Shown here: positions 23,619 to 33,834 of the stretch, piece after piece
How the letters are laid out: each line of letters starts with the position of its first letter
Position numbering within the stretch: position 1 is the first letter of the stretch
From: Geosiphon pyriformis
Taxonomy: Eukaryota > Glomeromycota > Glomeromycetes > Archaeosporales > Geosiphonaceae
DNA length: 64,000 bases
Assembly: GCA_016748015.1 (NCBI GenBank)
Contig: JAAOMT010000752.1
Location: 132,976-196,975, forward strand
Reading direction: 5' to 3'
Notes under the pieces: model-generated
The model's database searches: none
What the model was told of the DNA's origin: nothing
What the model saw: only the letters and a program-made list of their open reading frames with translations
Made by a program: the position numbers and the translations under genes

Positions 23619-24540
23619 TCAGAAAAAGCTCTAGTATTTGAATTTGAAGAGAAGAAAGAAATGCCACTTACTGAAACCTACATGGCTCTTGGATCAACAT
23701 CCAATTGGGCTGAAGAAACCGAACAAGAGATTTTCAAAGAATCAAGAGGATGAAAGAAAGTTAGATATTCTACACCAGAACCACAGAAACAACCACTCTA
23801 TATTCCACTCAAATGCAAAGATTGCAACAAAAAACTTTCATCAATGGAAGCATGTATTTTTCCAGAAGAGGAATATGAAACTCGTACCTGTTACTTTTGC
23901 AAAGCATGCCATAGAGAACAATTTGGATCTCCAAAAAGAAATGGAAAATGAAACAACACACCTTGCCTTACATGTGGAGAAATACTACTAGAAGAATGCA
24001 ATTGGATTGATGTAGCAATGAAAAGATGAGTATGTAATCAAACCTGTTAATATGCTCTATCAATTTCGGAAAAAGTCAGAAAAAGGACACCATTTGATAC
24101 AGCATACAACAGTGCTCTCAATAAACTTTACTACTATCCTTATAATGCTGAAATGATTTTTGACCTAGCAATGGCATTAATTAATGGAGCCATTCAAGAA
24201 GATGTCTGCCAAATGAAAGAAGCTGAATATATTGAGTACACCATAAAATTAGCTGGATTTGATTATGAAGATGAAGTAGAAACCTACCACCAAATTGCAA
24301 GCCACACATATCCGACCAAAGAAGCTCAAATTCAACAATTAGAGCAAATGAACATTCAATTGTGTGAAGAATGTGTTATGTTTTGTGATGACCAATGGTG
24401 TTTAGAATGTTATGCTCTTAGCATTCCTCTGCCAGATGAGAATGATGAAAATAAAATCGAATTTGGAGTATCTGAACAAGTAGAAGAACTACCAACCACT
24501 CCTATCTATCTTCTTGAAAAGCAACCACCTTTACAATTTA
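23619..24540 (+). pseudogene. Element A Cys-rich putative zinc module
   Basis: Same frame as protease, with TGA stops at 23750, 23949 and 24027, the last two at Trp positions of the family. Visible: YIPLKCKDCNKKLSS (about 23799-23843), CYFCKACHREQFG (about 23889-23927), CLTCGEILLEEC, then a helical region, and a second set QLCEECVMFCDDQWCLEC (24358-24411). The first set resembles a zinc-ribbon or treble-clef array with CxxC pairs. It is conserved in order and spacing in B and C but I do not recognise it as a named retrotransposon domain. It sits directly upstream of dUTPase. Confidence 0.65.
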
Positions 24541-25193
24541 AATATTTTGACAACCATGGCCAAGGAATCAGACCAGAAAAAGCACATGAAATTGATGCTG
24601 GATATGACTTGAGATACCCAGGAAAAGATACTTTGATTCTCCAACCAAAGTCTTTAACAAAAATCAATATAAAAATTGCTCTTGAAATTCCACCAGGAGC
24701 AATGGTTCAAATTGCCTCCAGATTATTATTGGCAAGCAAAAGAATCAATATTAGAGGAGGAGTTATAGATGCAGGATACACTGGAGACATTACTATCATG
24801 TTACAGAATGAGACAGACAAACCATTCAAAATTGAATATGCTGAAAAAATTGCTCAAGCAATTTACTTACCTTTAATCAACATTTCGGGTTTACAATCAG
24901 TAAACAACAGAGAACAATTGGGAAAAAGTGAAAGAGGAACTCAAGGTTTTGGTTCAACTGGACGATTTACAGTTCCAGTAAACATAGTTCTTAATACACA
25001 AAATGAATCCCACCAGATTTTTCAACTTCCTCAGCCAATTACCATTTCACCTTTTGGAAAACATCACGAAATTTACACTTGCTCAAAACCCACCACTACA
25101 CAACAAATCTTTGAATCCAATGAACAAATCTGTTTGAAGCATGAAATATCAATTCCAAACGTTTATATTCCCAAAGGAATGAAAAAATTTTGA
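24541..25193 (+). pseudogene. dut-like: Element A dUTPase domain (complete, open)
   Basis: All five dUTPase motifs are present in order within an open frame (24153-25193): 1, DAGYDLRYP from 24594; 2, ASRLLLASK, where the usual R-S-[SG]-L-A has diverged; 3, RGGVIDAGYTGDI with the catalytic Asp and Tyr; 4, EKIAQAIYLPL; 5, RGTQGFGSTGR (about 24932-24966). The family forms a homotrimer that hydrolyses dUTP to dUMP and pyrophosphate, limiting uracil in cDNA. The domain lies between protease/Cys-rich module and RT. After motif 5 comes a beta-rich linker (YIPKGMKKF) ending at TGA 25191. This is the best preserved of the three dUTPases. Confidence 0.9.
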
Positions 25194-26515
25194 GTTACAT
25201 TCTACAACCCCAATAATTACCTTATTGTTTTATTAAACAAATTAGAAATTGGAATCATACACAGCAATATCTTTCAAGATGAAAACCCTCAAATTGTCTC
25301 TAATTTCATCGAAATTATNNNNNNNNNNNNNNNNNNNNNNNNNNNNNNNNNNNNNNNNNNNNNNNNNNNNNNNNNNNNNNNNNNNNNNNNNNNNNNNNNN
25401 NNNNNNNNNNNNNNNNNNNNNNNNNNNNNNNNNNNNNNNNNNNNNNNNNNNNNNNNNNNNNNNNNNNNNNNNNNNNNNNNNNNNNNNNNNNNNNNNNNNN
25501 NNNNNNNNNNNNNNNNNNNNNNNNNNNNNNNNNNNNNNNNNNNNNNNNNNNNNNNNNNNNNNNNNNNNNNNNNNNNNNNNNNNNNNNNNNNNNNNNNNNN
25601 NNNNNNNNNNNNNNNNNNNNNNNNNNNNNNNNNNNNNNNNNNNNNNNNNNNNNNNNNNNNNNNNNNNNNNNNNNNNNNNNNNNNNNNNNNNNNNNNNNNN
25701 NNNNNNNNNNNNNNNNNNNNNNNNNNNNNNNNNNNNNNNNNNNNNNNNNNNNNNNNNNNNNNNNNNNNAAAGTTAAATATTGAGAAATGTCACTTTGGAA
25801 AAACAAGTTTGATCTTTCTTGGACACATAGTTAGTAAAGATGGAATCAAACCAAATCCAGGAACAATCAATGCTGTCAAAAACTTTCAAACCCCCAGAAA
25901 TACTACAGAACTAAGAGGATTTGTGGGATTAGTCTCTTACTATCGAAAATTCATAAAAGGATTCTCAGAAATTGCCAAACCACTCAATTATCTTACCAAC
26001 AAAAACGTACCATACAAATAGACTGAAGAACAACAAAAAGCTTTTGAAATTCTCAAAACAAAATTGACAACAGCCCCAGTTCTTGCTTACCCAGACTTCA
26101 ACAAACGATTCCAATTAGCCACTGATGCCTCACACATAGCATTTGGTGCCATCTTATCACAATTGGATGAAAATGGCCAAGAACAAGTTATTGCCTATGC
26201 CAGCAGAACACTCAAGCCAACAGAACTCAAATATGGCTCAACTGAATTAGAAGCTGCTGCAGTTATTTGGGCTCTTAAACATTTTCAACAATATCTGAAA
26301 AATGGAAAAAAATTTGACATAATAACAGACAACATTGGCCTCAAATGGCTCAATAAAAAGAAAACTGAACAAAGTGCCAAACAGTCTCGATAGAATAACT
26401 TCCTAGCAGACTACAGATATATTGTACACCACAAACCAGGAAAACTACATACCAATGTTGATAGTCTCAAGAATGAGACAAGATTAGTACCAACAACAAT
26501 TCCACCACAACTTAC
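25194..26515 (+). pseudogene. Element A RT and RNase H (mostly hidden by gap)
   Basis: The linker before RT (VTFYNPNNYLIVLLNKLEIG) precedes the gap at 25319-25768, which removes fingers and palm including the YxDD box. After the gap: the RT thumb (FLGHIVSKDGIKPNPG, GFVGLVSYYRKFIKGFS), then RNase H with LATDASHIAFGAILSQ (first Asp), TELEAAAVIWALKHF (Glu), DIITDNIGLKWL (Asp) and a tail HHKPGKLHTNVDSL. TAG at 25999 and 26391 replace Trp codons. Whether the polymerase core is intact cannot be told. Confidence 0.8.
25319..25768. other. Assembly gap (450 N)
   Basis: A run of unknown bases covering the RT core of element A. The flanking frames agree with a single RT, so the gap length is plausible. 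Confidence 0.99.
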
Positions 26516-27917
26516 CAACTTACCAACAAAATAACCAAACAAGAATGAATCCCAGAAACTACAACAATCTTAAAAATTATTTGGAGACCCTTACTATGCC
26601 AGAAAACTGGTCTCCAAGTGAAAAACACCGCTTACAACACCAATCAAAACAATATTTCATACACCAAAACAAAATTTATTATAAAAATCACAGAAAACCA
26701 AACCAGTCATTCAGATTAGTACAAGAGAATGAAAAAGAAACAATTTTATACAACATGCACACAGATTCGTCTTCAGCACACTTGGGAAAAGAGGGAACAA
26801 TTCAAAGAACCCTTGAACATTATTTTTGGCCTCACATGCAAAAAGACATTCGACAATATGTAGAATCTTGTGATAACTGCCAAAAAAGAGGAGGAATTCG
26901 CCCCACAGAACCTTTAAATCCAATCAAAGTTGGACAACCTTTTGACAGAGTTGGAATTGATTTAGTCGAACCATTACCTATCACAACCCAAGAAAATCGT
27001 TATATTGCAGTTGTAGTGGATTATCTTACCAAATGGCCTGAAGTTAAAGCCATCCAAAGAGCAGATGCAAAATTCATCTATGAAGACATTATCTGTAGAC
27101 ATGGATGCCCAATTGAACTCTTATCTGATCAAGAAACACATTTTGTGAACAACTTGATACAAGAAATTTGTGAATGATTCAATGTCAAAGACCTCTATCA
27201 TCACCTTATCACCCTCAAACAAATGGACTTGTAGAACGTTTCAACAGAACATTGTGTGAATCTTTAGTCAAAGTTTCAACAGACTTTGAACAGGAATGGG
27301 ATATTTTTATTCCATCAGTGTTACTAGCATACAGAACACTAAAACAAGATACTATGAAACACACACTATTTGATCTTACTTATGGAAGGACAGCAACATT
27401 ACCAATTAATTTCACAGTGGAAACATACTCAGTGCAACCAATCAATGAAGAAAACTTTCAAGAGACACTCCAAAGAAGAGCCTACACTCTTCTTAGTACA
27501 CTGGAAGGAAAAAAAAGAATAGCAGCAGCTTATATTGAACATTCCCAAGCTCAACAAAAAGAAAGACATAACAACAAATTACCATCTATTACCAATGAAT
27601 TTAAAGTTGGAAATAAAGTTCTCTTACACAGAACTAAGGCTGAAAAACAATGGAGTGGGAAATTTGAAAACAAATGGGATGGACCATTTTATATTCACGA
27701 AATTCTAGGCAATAGATCATATAAGTTAAGACTTGATGACAAAATATTAGCAAAAGTTGCACATGGAGACAGACTGAAACACTATCATTCCAGAAACAAT
27801 CCTGAACCATTAATTCCACAAATTGGTACACATTCCCCTTTAATTAATCCTGAAAATATTCTCCGAAATTTAGAACCAATAATTATAATAGAACAACAAC
27901 CAAACTTGAACACTTAA
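26516..27917 (+). pseudogene. Element A integrase (one frameshift, otherwise well preserved)
   Basis: An HHCC zinc domain at about 26752-26890 (MHTDSSSAHLGKEG ... CDNCQKRG), a core with GIDLVEPLPIT (first Asp), LSDQETHFVN (second Asp) and YHPQTNGLVERFNRTL (Glu), and a C-terminal GPF module (NKWDGPFYIHEILGNRSYKLRL, seen in parts near 27670-27740). Family positions GIDLVG and SDQGT read E instead of G, both G-to-A changes. The frame changes near 26520, and a one-base loss plus a TGA near 27175-27190 split the core. No chromodomain follows the GPF module. Role: cDNA integration in the nucleus. Confidence 0.85.
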
Positions 27918-28060
27918 ATTTTACAATAATTCCCTACTAAAAACACAAAGACAAAAATAGTAAATAATTACAAAACACCCAAACCCAAAAACAAATAAAA
28001 ACCCCATATCCAAAAAATAATTTTCTTTATTCTCTCTTTTCATAATTAGTCAATTTTATC

Positions 28061-28624
28061 ATGAATATTCCCCGAAATATTCAACAAATAGCCCAAAAAT
28101 TAATGTTAGCCTTGAAAACACTCCCTAACTTATCTATAACGATTAATGGAAGTCAAATTAAATACATTCAGAAAGAAACCACAGCCCCAGTAGCAAATCA
28201 TTTACAAAATTATCACCCCTATAGAAGAGAAACAAGAAGTCACCCTGAGAATAGATTACCAAGACTTTTGAAGCAGGCACTAGAAGAAAATCTGCTAATT
28301 GCCCCTATTAACATTCCACCAAATGCTACAATGCAACAAAAACTACTACTATTTCTTAATGAACAGAACAATGAACACACCCCTATCTATAGATATGTTC
28401 AAATTGGAAAAACACTTTATGAACGAAAACTGGAACTTGAAGCAACAAATCTCACTCCTGAAGTTATACAAAAACAAATCTACAATGAATTCAAAACAGC
28501 AGCTAGATCAACAAACACTCGCTACAAACTTAGAGCAACTTTTAGACTCTATGATTTGTTTAATACTTGTGAAAATGTTCTACAAAATCCAATACTCGCA
28601 ATCAATGAAAGTCCAATACATTGA
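28061..28624 (+). CDS. Element A extra 3' ORF, unknown function, intact
   Basis: 187 codons, ATG at 28061 (AATTTTATCATGAAT), stop TGA 28622. It lies 144 bp after integrase and before the polypurine tract, where retroviruses have env. There is no signal peptide or membrane segment. It is predicted helical, with basic and Leu-rich stretches (QIAQKLMLALKTL, LPRLLKQALEENLL) and a C-terminal part IYRYVQIGKTLYERK ... RYKLRATFRLYDLF. Related sequence is seen at the same place in element C (56545-56832, NNLTTQVRAIYWLYMGF) and decayed in element B (33450-33700, ERNNLTLHYKAACQLY). I know no family for it. Being open while neighbours carry stops suggests chance or shortness rather than proof of function. 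Confidence 0.7.
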   Translation: MNIPRNIQQIAQKLMLALKTLPNLSITINGSQIKYIQKETTAPVANHLQNYHPYRRETRSHPENRLPRLLKQALEENLLIAPINIPPNATMQQKLLLFLNEQNNEHTPIYRYVQIGKTLYERKLELEATNLTPEVIQKQIYNEFKTAARSTNTRYKLRATFRLYDLFNTCENVLQNPILAINESPIH

Positions 28625-28735
28625 CAAACTCACAGAACTGAAATTTCAACAATTTTCAGACCAGATTACTTCAATCATTTTAGATCACTATCTCAATACT
28701 ACAGATAGTGTTTGAACTTCGACGGAGCTCAGTCT

Positions 28736-28749
28736 TGAGGAGGAGATTA
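28736..28749 (+). promoter_or_regulatory. Polypurine tract of element A
   Basis: GAGGAGGAGATTA immediately upstream of the 3' LTR, the expected site for plus-strand DNA priming. Equivalent purine runs precede the 3' LTRs of B and C. Confidence 0.75.
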
Positions 28750-29741
28750 TGTTACCAGTAGAATTTTAGCTATTAATTAGCATAAAATTACCCTTATAAT
28801 TTCTATAATTCATTAGTATATTAATATCATTTCAAATTATCATTTATTATTTAATCAAGTATCACATATTACGATTCAATTAAAATAATCTAATTAGTAT
28901 AACAAAAAGTAAGATGATCAAATTACACAATACCCTGAACTTTGTAACATTCAAAAATTCACCGAAATTTACAGAAATTTGCCGAAATTTATAAGAAATT
29001 CGCTGAAATTATGAATAGTTCACCCAAATTAATCAATAGTTCAGAAAAATAACTTGTAGTTTATCAAAATGTATCTTTAGTTTGCCGGAATTTGGGCAAA
29101 GAGAAAAAGTGCAAGTTCATAAACTAGTATTACAACAAGTTGTATAAAAGAAGAGCTTTTTCTCTTCTGGAAAATGTATCTTACTTTAGATTTATTACTT
29201 AAAACCATTTCTACACACACAAAAAGAAATAAATACCAAATAATTTGAAAAACCAAATTCTTTAATTATTGCCCTTAGAAAATCCCCAAAAACCAACTAA
29301 CATTTCGAAATTGATTAGCTACCAATTTCAGTAAACTGTTAGTGACTCCAGGCCTGGATAGAAAACGTTTCTCTTGACAAAATTCTATTTCTTTTACATT
29401 TCTTTTATTTTCTTTTATTTTTCTTACTATAATCATTAAGGTAGTCTACAGACAAGATTTCTGTAGAAGAGTTGACTTTTACAGCAAAGTAACTACACAT
29501 TTTTAGTGAGCTTTCAGACAAGCAATTCCTGGGAAGAGTTGATGTTTACTACAATATAACTACATAAAGTAACTGGCAAGGAATTGGTCATTCCACTTAT
29601 AAGCCCAGCAGTTCAAATTATAGGAGATAATTTGAAGATAAATTCAGTTATTGGAGGTTCAACTACTTCCTAAAAATGTGAATTCACAGCAAATCAACAT
29701 TACCAACATTTAAGAAAAGAGACCAAAAACCTCTGGTAACA
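28750..29741 (+). repeat. 3' LTR of element A
   Basis: 992 bp, near-identical to 20148-21140, ending CTCTGGTAACA. Differences are mostly C/T and A/G. The three palindrome units at 28959-29018 have their spacers in swapped order relative to the 5' LTR. It is followed by the ATGA target duplicate. Confidence 0.95.
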
Positions 29742-30643
29742 ATGACAACAGCAATAACAACAGCAATTTAAACTCAGATTCAGACTTCAAACAGTACATC
29801 ACGCTTTCTAATCTCTCTAAAGTAAGAACTCAGATGGTTCAGTAATAATGATGAAGGTATTATGCCAGAATGTGTGCATAATACTGATGCAGAGTTTGAT
29901 CTGAAATATTCAGAAAAAGATGCCATCAAATTGGAACCACATTCACACACTTGCATTGATCTTAAAGTTGCACTGAAAATCTCTACAACAACAATAGTTA
30001 AATAGCATCTAAAAGTAACTTAACGAAAAAAGGAATCAGCATCAGAGGAGAAATAATTGATGCCAGATATGTGGAAAATATTATTGCTATGCTATAAAAT
30101 GACTCAGAAAAGGCCTATATTATAGAGCCAAACAAAAAGATAGCACAAGCAATATTCTTGCCTCTGATTAAAATAGCTCAATTAGTATTAATGGGAAACA
30201 GAGAATAATTAGAAATTACAGCTAGAAGAATACAAGAATTTGGATCAATGGGTAGAATAGATGTACCAATCAATATGGCAGAAGAAGAGATTATTGACAA
30301 GGAAGAAATTATATTCACCTGTCAATCAATTTCTATTCTGTCATATGATCAGTACATGTTAGTTATAGAAAAAAAAGTGAAGGATCAGGCACAAATTTTT
30401 AAAGCAGAACCAATCATTTGCAAATCAGAAAAAATTGGACTTATCAATCTCTACATACCAGCCAAAAACAAGAAACATATTAAAATTTCCATCTACAATG
30501 CAACAGGAAATATCATAGAAATATTAAAAGGAATCACCATTAGGTATTTAAGCATTGAAGTTGAAGAACAGACACCAAACCCCATTCCAGATTTCTCACA
30601 GCTTTGCGAATATGTAAATATCACATTACAAACAATTTATAAA
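29742..30643 (+). pseudogene. dut-like: Element B dUTPase and linker (broken)
   Basis: Continues the Asn/Ser-rich linker cut at 20147. dUTPase motifs are decayed but traceable: NTDAEFDLKYSEKD (motif 1, Gly changed to Glu) near 29880-29920, a motif 2/3 region with several stops near 30000-30080, AQAIFLPLIKIA (motif 4) near 30145-30180, and RRIQEFGSMGR (motif 5, Gly to Glu and Ser) near 30223-30255. The linker 30248-30643 (INLYIPAKNKKHIKISIYN, RYLSIEVEEQ, LCEYVNITLQTIYKWN) is a conserved beta-rich region leading to RT. The Gly-to-Glu changes at motifs 1 and 5 fit G-to-A decay. Inactive. Confidence 0.75.
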
Positions 30644-30644
30644 T

Positions 30645-30712
30645 GGAACAAATGTTATCTGCTCCAACCAGAACAATTGGAACAAATGTTATCTGCTCCA
30701 ACCAGAACAATT
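30645..30712 (+). repeat. 34-bp perfect tandem duplication in element B pol
   Basis: Two identical 34-bp units (30645-30678 and 30679-30712, each beginning GGAACAAATGTTATCTGCTC). Element C has a single copy of the matching sequence (about 53455-53495). 34 is not a multiple of three, so the duplication shifts the pol frame just before RT. Confidence 0.85.
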
Positions 30713-32110
30713 GGAACAAATAAACATGGGAAACTTAGACCCACTTCAATGTATACAGCTCAAGATGTTACTCAACAACTTTAATGACATCTTTGCCAGC
30801 AAAAATGAATTTGGCTGTACTGATATCATCCAGCATTAGATCAAGACTGGAGATGCAATGCCAATAAAACAATAAGCATACAGAGTACCACCAGCCAACC
30901 ATGAAATCATTCGTCAAGAAATCAATCAAATACTTGACAACGGGCTAATTCAGTTATCAATAAGTCTATGGTCATCACCAGTAGTACTAGTCTATAAGAA
31001 AAATGAGAAAATCCGCTTTTGTGTGGATTACAGGAAACTGAATAGAGTAACAAAAGAAGATAGCTACCTGACTCCAAAGATCCAAGAACTGTTTGATGCT
31101 TTTGGAGAAAAAAAATGGTTCTCAACTTTGGACTTAGACAGTGATTACTGACAAGTAGCCATGAAACTAAAAGATAAAGAGAAAATGGCTTTTACAATGT
31201 GAGAACAAAATTTCGAATTTAAAGTAATGCCATTTGGTTTGATGAATACACCAGCCACCTTTCAACAACTAATGGAAATTGTTTATACCAGACTACTATA
31301 GAAATCAGTAGTTGTTTACTTAGATGACACAAATGTGTTCTCCAAGACATTTGATGATCATTTGCATCATCTTCAACAAGTGTTTGAAAGACTAAAAAGA
31401 GCTGGATTAAAATTAAATACAACTAAGTGTTTCTTTGGAAAAACTGAACTCAAGTTTTTGGGACATGTTGTGAACAAAAACAGTATCAAAATGGATCCAG
31501 ACAAGATTGAGATAATCAAGAACTTTCCAGTACCAACCAACTTGACAAAACTAAAAGCATTCTTGGGATTTGTCAGATACTATCACTGCTTTATTAAAGA
31601 TTTTTCTAAACTGGTCCAGTCATTACACCAGCTCTAATCAAAAAACATTAAGTATAAATAGACAGAAAACCAGCAAGAAGCTTTTGACATATTAAGAAAA
31701 AAGCTTATTCAAGCTCCAGTGTTAATGTATCCAAATCACAGCAAATCATTTATTATCACCACTGATAAAGCCAAGCATTGGGAGCAGTACTATCACAGAA
31801 AAGACCAGATGGAAGAGAACATCCAGTAGTATAAGCCAGCTGAAGTTTGAGTTCAGCTGAAAAGAACTATGGAACACTAGCATTAGAACACTTAGCAATC
31901 TATTGGGCAGTCATGAAATAGAAAAAATACTTAAGCCAGAAGTTCGACATATACACTGATTATAAAGGATTGACTTCAATCCAGAAGCAAGAATTTGAAG
32001 ATAATCGTTACACTTGATAGAAAATAGAACTTTCACTATTTAAATATATAGTACACTACAAAAAAAGAAAAAAAAATGAAAATGCTGATGGTTTATTACG
32101 AATAAGACAA
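30713..32110 (+). pseudogene. Element B RT and RNase H (broken)
   Basis: RT: IRFCVDYRKLNRVT (about 31010), WFSTLDLDSDY, the active site VVVYLDDTNVFSKT with YLDD at 31317-31328, LKLNTTKCFFGKTELKFLGH, and AFLGFVRYYHCFIKDFS in the thumb. RNase H (about 31745-32110) keeps FIITTDKAK but then loses frame. Stops include TGA/TAG at Trp and Gln positions. The Thr after YLDD also occurs in element C, so it is a family feature. Confidence 0.8.
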
Positions 32111-32149
32111 ATCTAAGAACACTTCAACCCAAAAATATAACAAAAGATG

Positions 32150-33440
32150 AATAAACAAAAATATTAACAACTTCAACATTTTATAAATACCCAATGGTTC
32201 AAGGAGAAATTATTTCAAAAAGAACAAAACCATATCAAACAACAGTCCAAATATTTTATCACTCACCAAAATATACTTTATTGGAAAAACAAAAAGAATC
32301 TAGATCAACCAACCAGAATAATCACGAAATCAGAGAAAGAAACAATATTATTCAACATGCACTTTGATCCAACAGCAGGACATTTTCACAAAGAAGCAAT
32401 CATAAAAAGAACCAGAAATAGATACTATTGGCCATTTATGTACCCAGACATCATCCAATATGTGCAAAATTGTAATGCTTGTCAAAGAAGAGGAAGAACA
32501 AGACCTAGCAAGCCATTAAGACCAATCAAAGTAGGACAACCATTTGAGCAGATTGGAATTGACTTAGTTGGACCATTAACAATAATTAGCAGAGGGAACA
32601 GATACATCACAGTAGTCATGAATTATCTCACTAAATGGCCAGAAGCAAAAGCAATTCAAAGAGCAGATACAAAATCTGTTGCTAAATTCATCTATTAAGA
32701 TCTGATTTGTCAACACAGATGTTCAAAAGAATTATTATTTGACCAAGGAACTCACTTTGTGAATAAAACATTAACAGAACTGAGTCAAAGATTCGGAATA
32801 AAGAGACCATTATCATTGTTATATCACTTACAAACCAATAGATTAGTTGAAAGATTCAATAGAACATTGTGCAAAGTGATAGCCAAGATCAGCCAAGAAA
32901 ACCAGGATGAATAGGACTTATTTATACCATCAGTATTATTTGCTTATTAGACAATAAAGCAAGATACTACACAAACAACATTATTTGAATTAGTATATGG
33001 TAGAACAGAAACACTACCAGTTAAGATAGAGATCAATACATATCTAATGGAATCAATAACAGAAGACAATTTCCAAGAAACATTGTTGAAAAGAACATAT
33101 AATATAATAGAAACACTAGAAAACAAATAATGAAAAGCAGCTGATAACATTCAAAAATCACAAGAAAAATAAAAAAAAAAGGCACAATAATCAACTACCA
33201 GATAAACCAGTCAAATTCAAGATTGGAGACAAAGTATTGTTACATTGTATTAAAGTGAAAAAACAGTGGAATGGAAAGTTTGATCCAAAATGGGATGGAC
33301 CATTTCACATACACAAAATTTTAAGAAACAGATCTTATAAGTTACAATTAGAAAACAGAATTCTGAAAAAAACAGCACATAGAAATCATTTAAAAATTTA
33401 TCAAACACAAGAATTGACATTAGTGGATACCAGATAATGC
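32150..33440 (+). pseudogene. Element B integrase (broken)
   Basis: HHCC domain with MHFDPTAGHFHKEA and CNACQRRG (32357-32490), GIDLVGPLTIISRGN with the first catalytic Asp (about 32557), LLFDQGTHFVN, where the Ser-Asp is partly lost (about 32735), YHLQTNRLVERFNRTLC (about 32822, Pro to Leu), and a GPF module DPKWDGPFHIHKIL at 33282-33325. TAA at 32696 and other stops split it. No chromodomain is visible. Confidence 0.8.
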
Positions 33441-33817
33441 TCAGGAGTGAAAAAAAAGACTCCCTCCAATATATTGGTTTTATAAAATTGGAAAACAACT
33501 AAACTTAGAAAACCCATATAGAAACTACAACCAGAAAACTTTCAACAAAGAAGCAATGCAACAAGTAGAAAAATTTGTAGAAAGGAACAACTTAACACTA
33601 CACTACAAGGCAGCATGTCAATTATACGTCACTTTTCAATATTGTTCAAATGTATTATTGGATAGATCTTTGAAAAAGATAACAGTCAACAACATAGAAT
33701 GAATGACCAATCAATAGTTTGAAGATCTACAAAAAGCCATAGTCAACATAACCATTAAACATTACACGAACGAAGTTTTATCAACAGACATAACCAATTT
33801 TACAGAAGCTCAATATT
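33441..33817 (+). pseudogene. Element B 3' ORF remnant
   Basis: Translation between integrase and the polypurine tract gives fragments YIGFIKLENN, MQQVEKFVERNNLTLHYKAA and CQLYVTFQYCSNVLLD, which parallel the 3' ORFs of elements A and C. There are several stops. No function is known. Confidence 0.5.
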
Positions 33818-33834
33818 AAAAAAAGAGGAGATAA
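33818..33834 (+). promoter_or_regulatory. Polypurine tract of element B
   Basis: AAAAAAAGAGGAGATAA directly before the 3' LTR start TGTTAC. Confidence 0.75.

Larger units (their letters stand above)
20148..29741 (+). mobile_element. Ty3/gypsy element A with dUTPase, youngest insertion
   Basis: A complete 9.6-kb element between direct LTRs 20148-21140 and 28750-29741, with a perfect 4-bp target duplication ATGA at 20144-20147 and 29742-29745. It is inserted in element B just upstream of its dUTPase. The LTRs differ by only a few percent where I compared them, mostly transitions. Gag, protease, Cys-rich module and dUTPase share one frame from 21186 to 25193, broken only by scattered stops. A 450-base gap hides most of RT. 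Integrase has one visible frameshift. The extra 3' ORF is fully open. Confidence 0.95.

Noticed and set aside
21186-25193. TGA read as Trp (altered genetic code), since many stops are TGA at Trp positions
   Set aside because: TAG also replaces Trp codons (e.g. 25999, 26391), and TAA/TAG replace Gln; simple G-to-A and C-to-T decay explains all of them.
27670-27917. Chromodomain at the integrase C-terminus
   Set aside because: After the GPF module the sequence is Pro/Asn/Ile-rich and lacks the aromatic cage pattern; the same holds for B and C.
28061-28624. Envelope gene making element A an errantivirus-like retrovirus
   Set aside because: No signal peptide, membrane segment, furin-like site or Cys pattern is visible in the 3' ORF.
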